From assembly GCA_023101885.1 (NCBI GenBank), contig JALPQD010000207.1, positions 3,089,341 to 3,153,340 on the forward strand: 64,000 nucleotides of DNA. Direction: 5' to 3'. This document shows positions 55,923 to 64,000 of this stretch, piece after piece. Each line of letters opens with the position of its first letter. The stretch's first letter is position 1. The position numbers and the translations under genes are program-made. This DNA is from Typhlomys cinereus. Its lineage: Eukaryota; Chordata; Mammalia; Rodentia; Platacanthomyidae. The notes beneath the pieces are model-generated. The model was not told the origin of the DNA and did no database searches. It saw nothing but the letters and a program-made list of their open reading frames with translations.

Positions 55923-57808
55923 CAGATAGAATTAGTCCATAAAATATTTTATACAAACTCACTGTTGACATGTTGACATTCCAGATGAAATCACTGCCAG
56001 TGTGGTTTAAACAGACCTTTATATCTTGGTCTCTTACCTCACTTTCTCATCTACCACCCAGTGGTCCCATGCTGAGATATTTGCTTATGGAACACACTTG
56101 GACCTTCTGTACCCTGTTTCTTCTGCTTCCATCTCCATCCCTCTCATTTCTGCTTGTCAAAACCACCTAGAACTTGTACCCCACATTTCATGGTCCAATT
56201 GCACCTTTCATCATTTCTTGACATGAAAGTGCTGTAACTAACTCCTGAATATCTTTAACTTATTGAGCAAAAGTTTTGGCACTGGTATGTTTCACTTCAT
56301 TTCAGAATTATGGGTAGACAGAATTATATTTAGATGCATGGATCAGAGATGGGGTGATACTCTCCTATGGACTCAGGACAAGATATCTGGAGGAAGTAAG
56401 GACCTACTGATCGCAGTTGTCATTTAGTGCTGGAAAGTCACAAAGGAGAGGGGTGCATCTGAGTCCAAATGGAGGGAGCGAGCAGGGGGAGAAAAACATG
56501 TGATGTTCAGGGGACATGAAGGGTGAGGTGGATACCAGCATTCAGAAATGGAGCTCAGGTTTAGCGGAGAGACTGGAATGCTGAGTGGTCCATTATGTCA
56601 CACAGAAAAACAGCCCATGCACAACTCTCACCCTTACTGTGGATGGAAGAGTCAGGAAGAATGTTTGGAGCAAATCAGAGTACCACTGACATTCACTGCG
56701 GATTTGGGCAGTGTAGGTTAGAAAAAAAATAAAGATAAAAGAGTGATGACTCTTGGGAGTGATTATGGCTGTGATTATCAATAGAGACACTGGTAATGCA
56801 GAGATAAAACAGAGACCAACAGTACCCCAACAAGGCATACAGGAAGGGGAGGATTTGATTTCATGCTATAATGCATTCTTTCTGTTCTCCTGTACCAACT
56901 AGAGACCCTGACATAGGAGTGGGTACAGGTACACCTAGGTGGAGGTGCTAGAGAACTGAGCTCAGGACTGTGTTGAAGATTATGGTGCAAGAATTTCTAA
57001 TTGACAGATCACATAGCACCCAGCATCCATCTACCTGCATGCTAAAGCTATGGAGAGTAGGAAATTATCTTGTTAACTCATCTGTGGCTTGAAGCATCCA
57101 AAAGAAACCTTGCTTTCAGAAAATTATAGGATCACAATGCTAAGCGACATGATGGTCCATCTCTGGAGCTCAGAGTTGCTTGCTGACTGAATCTTTTGAT
57201 CATGTTCCATGGTCTGCAAAATGTGGATAGTAGGCTTCTTATCTGTACCAAAATTTAGATAACCTAGTAATTAATTAGCATTTTCCAGAAAGGAGAAAGT
57301 GTTGTGTTTTCTACTATTAATATCACCATCAACCTTCTTCAAGACTTCCATTGATATGTAAAAGCTTGTCAGACAGGTGTACCTTAGTCTATTTTATTAT
57401 CTACAGATTGAGAATAAAATTGCTGTCAATCATTCATAACAAATCCATACTGCAGTAAAAATTGAAATTTCTGTCTCCTAGAGTTGCTTATATCAGGCAG
57501 CTATATAATTTATAAATGATTCCAGTGTTTTGGTTTGTTTTTAAATAGGTCTATAATGTTAAAACACAGCATTTGCATTTAATGTGGATTTTTACCAATT
57601 AAAGAAGAAAGGAATATAACATTCAAAGGATATGTTGTTTCTATCCTTAAGAAATGTGATGAAAAAAAAGATCCTACTCTGGATACATCATCCTTGACTG
57701 TCAGGCTCAGAATTTAATTGAGAAGAAAAGATGTATTTTCTTGGCTGCTCCATATAAGATAACCATGCACCCTGTAGCAAGATAAGTTAATTCAGAGGAA
57801 GTCAGAAA
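55923..57808. other. Unique sequence
   Basis: About 1.9 kb without recognised repeats. Frames of 60-81 codons show no motif. Composition is A+T-rich after 57200. Confidence 0.4.
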
Positions 57809-58017
57809 GGCTAGAGTTGACGAGATGGCTCAGCGCATAAGGCGCTTGCTTACAAACATGGGGACTTGAGTTCAAAGCCTAGGAGCCCACATGGTGGTTG
57901 GAAGAACTGAAGTTGAAAAGCTGTCTTCTATCCTCTACCTGTGCATGAGGTACTCATGTGTGAGTCTCTCTCTGTCTCTGTCTTTCTCATGAATAAATAA
58001 ATAAAACATTTTTAAAG
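57809..58017 (+). mobile_element. Family B SINE
   Basis: 'ggctagagttgacgagatggctcagcgcataaggcgcttgcttac', 'cccacatggtggttgg', 'tgtcttctatcctctacctgtgc', 'ctctctctgtctctgtctttctc' and an 'aataaataaataaaac' tail give the clearest example of the family layout. Confidence 0.85.
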
Positions 58018-58853
58018 TAAAATAGCAACTCTGGAACATAAATATACATATTGATACATTTACAATGAAAATATTAAGCTTTCATCTGTGGACCAGTGTT
58101 GGTGCGTGTCAAAGCCCAGAGTTTATCCAAACTTTGAGGTAATTTCTCCTTTGTGGGAAAATCACTATGCTATAAAATTTATACCTGAAGAATATTCCCA
58201 GACATCTTGAATTTATATGTACTTGGAAATAAAATATATCAACACATTCTAAAACATATGGAAGCAATGGGGTTAAATCCAATGCATCACATATGTCCCT
58301 TTACCATGTTTCCTCTTTTAGAGTTCAAGACTTTCTTGCTACACTTACAGCTGCCCTGATCTGTTCATTGTACATTCAGACAGATGCAATCATGTCATCA
58401 TTTCCAAAGAGTTTCCCTCAAAAAGCATTTTCAAAGTCTGCTGGAAATTTTCAAGGTCTTGTCAAAATATGGGATACTGGCTGTATCCCCTTTAAGGCTA
58501 AAGTATGCATGTGATGATTGGTTCATACTAAAATAATGGTGATAAAACTGCCAGTGAGCAAGATGGAGAAAACCACACATCACACTGAATGTTCTTTATG
58601 CATTAGCTTATAAACATTTATTTGATGTGAAAAGTGAAACAACAGAAGACTTTTGTAGACAGACAGGACAGACATGGTCACAAGCTATAATTGTATCCTG
58701 AAATTGGAGCAGGTTTTTATTAAAATACATTAAAATCCCTAAGGCATCCCACTTGGCCAGTGGTGCTATGATGTCTGTACCAGTTATTCTTGGAGCTTAC
58801 CCACCACACTCTCAGTGTCTGATGAACAGAATTATGGAAAATCTAAGTCTTCT
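58018..58853. other. Unique A+T-rich sequence
   Basis: No feature is recognised. Confidence 0.4.
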
Positions 58854-59170
58854 GGGCTGGGGAGATGGCTCAGGGTTGTTAAAGCTTTTGCCGCACGAGC
58901 AAAAGGATCTGAGTTTGGATCCCCAGAGAGTGCAGCTGTGGCCTCCTGTAAGTCTAGCCCTGGAAGACAGAACCTGGGATTGATTCCCCAAAGCAAGCTG
59001 GCTAGACAGACCAACTCTAATGGGTGCTCCAGGTTAAATTATTGATTGATACAGGTTCACAAAAGTACGGTGGAAGAGTGGCCTACGCAAGCACCCATTC
59101 TCAAATGCACTTCTGTACATGTACCCACCCACATGTACCTACTCACATGCAAACACAAGTACACACAACG
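58854..59170 (+). mobile_element. B4/RSINE-like SINE with family A head
   Basis: 'gggctggggagatggctcagggttgttaaagc...ggatctgagtttggatccccag' is a family A-type head. The body has 'caagctggctagacagacc' and 'gtggaagagtggcctacgcaagc' as in the element at 1221, ending with CA-rich DNA. Confidence 0.8.
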
Positions 59171-59191
59171 ACTGTTGCAGTTCACCTACAT

Positions 59192-59593
59192 GGTTGTTGA
59201 TAAGTCACCATCAAACAGCTTAAGGGAATAAGGGTTTTTTTTTTTTTATGGTAGTCCCATTACATACAGTCCATAGTCCAGCTTCACAGGAGAGCTCACA
59301 CCAACATCAGGGCGGAGGGAACTGGCCACATCATCTCTACATAATGGCTGAAAGAGGGACATCCTTAACTTGCCAGACCAGAATGTCTGGCCAAGTATAC
59401 ACAACGATGCTGACTTTCTCAACCAGCTCTCTTTATTTTATTCCAGGGCCTAGTCCCACACACCTGGACCTTCCCCATCAGCCAGACAATCTCCTGCAAG
59501 TTTGCTCTGGTCTTAACTCAACCATTAATTCTCCACAAATATGCCCAGAGTTCAAACCCTCAACTGTCAAATTGACAACTATACCTAACTATG

Positions 59594-59597
<4 letters not shown>
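59192..59597 (-). mobile_element. URR1-like element, copy 4 of 4
   Basis: 'accatcaaacagcttaagggaataaggg', 'cagtccatagtccagcttcacaggagagctcacacc', 'cagggcctagtcccacacacc' and 'aagtttgctctggtcttaactcaacc' match copy 2 at 25803. Its outer end abuts a CA microsatellite. Confidence 0.7.

Positions 59598-59645
<48 letters not shown>
59598..59645. repeat. (CA)24 microsatellite
   Basis: This pure CA run lies at the end of the URR1-like element. Confidence 0.95.
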
Positions 59646-59647
<2 letters not shown>

Positions 59648-60477
59648 AAATAAAAGGCCACATCTTCTGACATTGAGAAATATGAGGTAAGTCACATCTC
59701 AGTCCAAAGAGGTTCAGTGCTCATTTGCATATATTAAATAGTTTCTATACCTATCAGTAGTTTGGGAAGCCCCGAGCCATTTAGTGGTTGTTCCGAGTGG
59801 CTCAGTTCAGTGTTCCTTCCTCTCCAACACACTTCAGTTTGCAGTGGTGGTGATTAGCATCAGCTTTGGGAGATGTTGCCTCCCAAGAAGGTTCATAGTA
59901 TATCACTTTACGAAATGCTCACTACATCTCATCAGGAAGCCGTGAACCCACTGACCAAGGAAATACTATATTTCTGATTCCACACCTAATTCATGGAAGA
60001 ATTTATTTGTTTTTCTTGTCTAACTATAAACCTTTCCAATGCAATTCATTTTTCCACCTTAACTTTGTTATCTGAAAGTTTGTTTTAGATATTTTAAATG
60101 ATTTTTTCTGTGGGACACATCACACCTGAGTGACCTGCATCACATCTGCTAAGTCTTAGGACATTGTCCTGCATCTATCACATCTCTATGATCACAGGCA
60201 TCTATCACATCCCCATGAATAATTTTGTAGCATCATTGAATGATTATTTCAGACTATTTTCAGTCATATTGCTATATTGTTATTCTTATCCTCATAAACC
60301 ATGACCTAATCACAGTTCTTGTCTTTCCATTATCCACAATGTATGTTGCTTTTATTGATCATGTTTTACATAATTATCCAGAGATGAGGGCTCAGACATG
60401 ATATCCACTCATACTCTGGTCTTCGGCCCAGTTCCATTCTAAAATCATCAAGGAGGCTTTGCTAGGTTTTATTTCTT
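59646..60477. other. Unique sequence
   Basis: No gene or interspersed repeat is recognised. 'tctatcacatc' and 'catcacac/atctgc' motifs recur loosely at 60110-60220. Confidence 0.4.
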
Positions 60478-60511
60478 CTTCTCTTCTTTATTTTATTTTT
60501 TTTATTTCCAA

Positions 60512-61700
60512 TCATGCAAACTTAACATGTACACCGGTCCCCTCCCTTCCTCCACTGCCCCCCGACCTCCCTGCTCCTTCCCCTTTGCTCCCCCCCTTCT
60601 TCATCCCGCAGTGACCCCCCCATCCCTGGAGCATCTTTAATGTGCATGCCAAACTCTCCTCTGGGTCCTCCTTTCCGAGGAGGTGCAAGGACCCAGTGGC
60701 ATTTCCCAGAACCCTTTCCTGTGTTCCCCTTAAACATAGGAACATTACTGTGGCTGTCAATCCCTAGCCTCCAAGGATCCTAGTGCCTTTAGTCCCTGCT
60801 AGACATTGTGGGGTCAATAATGTGTTGGACATTGCGCAGGTCATGCAAAGTCCATTATGATTGCTTTGGCCCTAACTTGTGTGGAGTATCTTGCATATCA
60901 TTACTCCTCCCATCCTTGTGCTCTTACAGTCTTACCACCCCCTCTTCTGCAAATTTCCCTGAGCTTCAGAATGGAAAGAGGTTAGGCTGGCCCAATTCCA
61001 GGTGGTTGATATAGAGTCTCTGATGTTCTGAATTATGGTTTGTTGATTTTTTTTCCAGTTTTGCTGCTCCTGCAATGCCCTTGGCTCCATGCTGATGGGT
61101 ATTGGATGTCACCCCTGGCCAGAGATAAAAACCCGTTAAATTAGAGTCTTGTTATAAGAGTATATTCAAAGGTAGATGGAATAAAAGTAGAAACCCGCGG
61201 TGAGGGAGGGGTCAGTCTCCCATTTGGAGCATGCCAGACTATATGCCCTCCCCTTCTGGTGAGATCATTCCCCATCAGTTGCAAATGATCAGAAAGGAAA
61301 GTCTGTGAACTTAACCAGATGTCTCATTACTTACTCGCAGTCCTTGATGGTGGCCTGTTCTCTCTGCTGTAACATGGTCTCCTCTCTTCTTGTTTCTGGT
61401 GGGCCTCTCCTTCCCCATCTCTCCTGTTTATAACCTTTGCAATTACTGTAGGTATTACAGAGATTTATCTTTGAGTTCTCTAAGTGGGTTTGGTACTAGG
61501 ATCCACCTATTAGGGACTACATATGGCACTTAATTTTCTGTGTCTGGGATACTTCACTCAATATAATTGTTTCTAATTCCATCCATTTCCTGGCAAATTG
61601 CATTAATTCATCATTTTTGATGGCTGAGTAGTATTCCATCTTATAAATGTACCACATTTTCCTTATCCACTCGTCAACTGTTGGGCATTTGAGTTGATTC
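60512..61700 (-). other. L1 3' UTR with polypurine tract
   Basis: Starting from the 3' end, there is a short terminal block, a C-rich (G-rich on the sense strand) tract at 60537-60620, and then conserved blocks that appear in all young copies. Its full length here allows the truncation points of the other copies to be mapped: copy 575 begins near 61175, copy 39680 near 61260 in this frame of reference. Confidence 0.8.
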
Positions 61701-61819
61701 TATGACTTTGCCATTGTAAACAGTGCAGCTCTGAACATGGTCGTGCTTGTACTATTGAGGTGAATTTTTGCTATATGGGGGGTTATTCCCAAAAGTGGAA
61801 TAGCAGGTCATATGGCATT

Positions 61820-62137
61820 TCAATCTTTAATTTCTTTAAGAATCACCAGATGGCTCACCAGAGTGTTGTATGAGTCTGCATTCCCACCAGCAATGTAGGA
61901 GAGTTCCCCTCTCTCACATCCTCTCCAGCACTTGGTGTTGTTTGTGCTGTGGATTTTTGCCATCCTGACAGGGGTGAGATGATATCTCAGGGAAGTTTTG
62001 ATCTGCATTTCCCTGATGGCTAGGGATGTGGAGCATTTTTTAAAGATATTTGTTAGACATTTTAATTTTCTCCCTGGAAAAGTTTCTTTTAAGTTCCAAG
62101 GCCCATTTTATAATTGGCCCATTTGTTTCCTTGGTGT
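61820..62137 (-). pseudogene. L1 ORF2 C-terminal remnant, frameshifted
   Basis: The frame at 62008-61820 carries the conserved ORF2 end (MQIKTSLRYHLTPVRMAKI, then CWRGC), as in mammalian L1 ORF2p. It is out of frame with the upstream part because of one-base shifts near 62140 and near 62048. The zinc-knuckle-like cysteine region is partly kept. Confidence 0.8.
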
Positions 62138-63022
62138 TTAGTTTTCTAAGTTCTTGTGCACTCTGGATAATAGAGCTCTATCAGATATGTGATTAGTGAA
62201 GATTTTCTCCCATTCTGTGGGTTGCCTTTGTGCTGGAGTTACAATCTCTTTATCTGAACAGAAGCTCTTTAATTTCACAATATCCCATCTGTTGAGTGTT
62301 GGTTGAAGTGACTGTGCTATTGGATGTCTGTTTAGGAACTGTTGGCTTAGCCCAATCAGCTCGAGGGAGTTCCCTACCCTTTCAACTATGGTTTTTATAG
62401 TCTCTTGCCTTATATCAAAGTCCTTGATCCATTTGGAATTAATTCTTGTATATGGTGACAAGTATGGGTCCAGTTTTATTCTTCTGCATTTGGATATCCA
62501 ATTTTGCCAACATTGTTTGTTGAAGATGCTGTTCTTTTTCCATTGGATTTCTTTGGACCCTTTGTCAAAGATCAAATGGCTGTAGTTGTGTGGGTTTATA
62601 TCTGGGTCTTCAACCCTTATCCATTGATTTGTGTGTCTATTTTGGAGCCAATACCAGGCTGTTTTTACACCTATGGATTTGTAGTATAGACTAAGGTTTG
62701 GTATGGTGATACCTCCAGCCGTGTTTTTGTTACTCAGGATTGTTTTTGCTATCCTGGGTCTTTTGTGCCTCCATATGAATTTTGAGATTGTTTGATCAAC
62801 TTCTTGAAAGAATTGCTTTGGTATTTTAATTGGTATAGCATTGAATCTGTATATTGACTTTGGTAGGATGGTCATTTTTATGATGTTGATTCTGCCAATC
62901 CAGGAACTTGGGATTTCTTTCCACCTTCTGGTGTCTTCTGCAATTTCTTTCTTTAGGGTTTTAAAGTTTTCATTAGGAAGGTCTCTTACTTCCTTGGTTA
63001 GGTTTATACCAAGGTATTTCAT
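62138..63022 (-). pseudogene. L1 ORF2 central part, after the RT domain
   Basis: This 294-codon frame begins with [12 protein letters not shown] and continues through WKEIPSSWIGRINIIKM, FIWRHKRPRIAK and AWYWLQNRHTNQW, the order known for the segment following the reverse-transcriptase domain in L1 ORF2p. It ends at a TAA at 62138 caused by a one-base shift. It would be joined to the RT segment but for a frame change within the C6/A7 homopolymer at 63022-63035. Confidence 0.9.
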
Positions 63023-63996
63023 TTTTTTAGGGGGGCTATAGTAAATGGGATTGTTTCTCTCAGGGCTTTTTCACTTCTTTCATTCTGTGCATATAGGAAG
63101 GCCACTGATTTTTGTACATTTATTTTGTATTCTGCCACCCTGCTGAACTTCTGTATTAGTTCCAGGAGCTTTCTGGTGGAGTTTTTGGGATCACTCAGGT
63201 ATAAGATCAAGTCATCTGCAAATAGAGATAACTTGACTTCTTCCTTGCTGATTTGAATCCCTTTCATGTCCCTTTCTTGTGTTGTGGCTTCAGCTAAGAC
63301 TTCAAGTACAATATTGAATAAAAGTGGTGAGAGTGGACAGCCTTGTCTAGTTTCTGATTGAAGTGGGAATGCTTCAAGTTTTTCCCCATTGAATATAATC
63401 CTTGCTGTTGGCTTGTTGTATACAGCTTTAATTATATTGATAAAGGTTCCTTCCATTCCAACTGTCTCTAGGGTTTTGATCATAAAGGACTTTTGGATCT
63501 TGTCAAAAGCTTTTTCTGCATCTATGAAGAGTATCATGTGGTCTTGGATTTTGGACTGGTTTATATGGTGAATTACACTTATTGATTTGCATGTGTTGAA
63601 CCAACCTTGTGTGCCTGGGATGAAGCCTACTTGATCCCCATGAATGATCTTTTTGATAAGTTTTTGAATCTGATTTGCTAAGAGTTTGTTGAGAATCTTT
63701 GCATCTGTATTCATCAGAGAGATTGGCCTATAGTTTTCTTTTTTAAGTGTATCATTAGGTTTTACGATTAAGATGATATTAGCTTCATAGAAGGAATTTG
63801 GTAGTGTTCCTTCCTTTGCTATATGTTGGAACAGTTTAAGGAGTATTGGTGTTATTAACTCCTTAAATGTCTGGCAGAACTCTGTGCTGAATCCATCTGG
63901 TCCAGGACATTTTTTGGTGGGAAGATTTGAGATTACTTCCTTGATTTCCTCATATGTTATAGGACTATTTAAATAATTCACAACTTCCTGATTCAC
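63019..63996 (-). pseudogene. L1 ORF2 reverse-transcriptase domain, partial
   Basis: ORF2p is the endonuclease/reverse transcriptase that copies L1 RNA into DNA at nicked target sites. This 325-codon frame keeps RT hallmarks: KCPGPDGF (near 63895), [20 protein letters not shown], and the catalytic FADD at 63211-63222 with both aspartates present. The 5' portion, including the endonuclease, lies beyond 64000. The frame ends at a TGA at 63019 through a shift in a homopolymer run. Few lesions over 2 kb suggest a fairly young copy. Confidence 0.95.
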
Positions 63997-64000
63997 TTTA

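Larger units (their letters stand above)
60478..64000 (-). mobile_element. Long L1 element (ORF2 part and 3' UTR), continues past the window
   Basis: On the minus strand the order is ORF2 from beyond 64000 down to roughly 61700, a 3' UTR of about 1.2 kb, and an A-rich tail at 60478-60512. The 3' UTR is the parent type of the young truncated copies at 575, 21995, 39680 and 48311. Several one-base shifts make ORF2 non-functional. The left TSD lies in 'ttgctaggttttatttcttcttc'-type sequence and cannot be verified because the 5' end is outside. Confidence 0.95.

Noticed and set aside
58854..58930. tRNA gene
   Set aside because: The tRNA-like head has no complete cloverleaf and is joined to a SINE body. 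The same head recurs many times.
62388..63041. Plus-strand frames of 60-66 codons
   Set aside because: They are antisense shadows of the L1 ORF2.

Overview
This window is mammalian nuclear DNA. It comes from a myomorph rodent: B1-, B3- and B4/RSINE-like SINEs, tRNA-headed SINEs that begin with a ggctggagagatggctcag-like sequence, L1 3' ends of the rodent (Lx-like) type, and very abundant CA/GT, GA, TTTC, GATA and AAAT microsatellites. The L1 and main SINE subfamilies do not match the mouse or rat consensus I know, so a non-murine lineage (for example a dipodoid or spalacid) is likely, but I cannot name the species.

I find no intact protein-coding gene, no RNA gene and no convincing exon. The longest open frames are L1 ORF2 fragments at the right edge, a polypurine tract, and the remains of a PRPF3 retrocopy. 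The window is therefore intergenic, or lies inside a very large intron. The only identifiable cellular gene sequence is a 5'-truncated processed pseudogene of the U4/U6 snRNP protein gene PRPF3 (43390-44568), flanked by a perfect 15-bp target-site duplication (TSD).

Layout. 1-5.1 kb: CA-rich DNA, a young L1 3' end, B4 and B1 SINEs, an older L1 tail. 5.1-11.6 kb: SINEs in both orientations, antisense L1 pieces, a long TTTC array, a short interstitial telomere-like tract and a 350-bp polypurine tract. 11.6-27.7 kb: mostly unique sequence broken by SINEs, antisense L1 3' UTRs, URR1-like elements and a young L1 end. 27.7-32.8 kb: unique DNA, a GATA-type array and two SINEs. 32.8-34.4 kb: a nested retroelement cluster in which the same 18-20 bp target sequence occurs three times around an L1 5' fragment and a SINE, followed by a CpG-rich young SINE. 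34.4-48.5 kb: SINEs, L1 ends and the PRPF3 retrocopy. 48.5-60.5 kb: low repeat density with a possible old LTR, a 204-bp local duplication and a CA/GT inverted repeat. 60.5-64 kb: the 3' half of an antisense L1 with frameshifted reverse transcriptase, running off the window.

The most informative signals are retrotransposition footprints. Clean TSDs date and order several insertions. One L1 keeps its 5' tandem promoter monomers but lacks its 3' end and poly(A), the reverse of the usual truncation. I see no sign of a novel defence, biosynthetic or mobile system beyond these retroelements.
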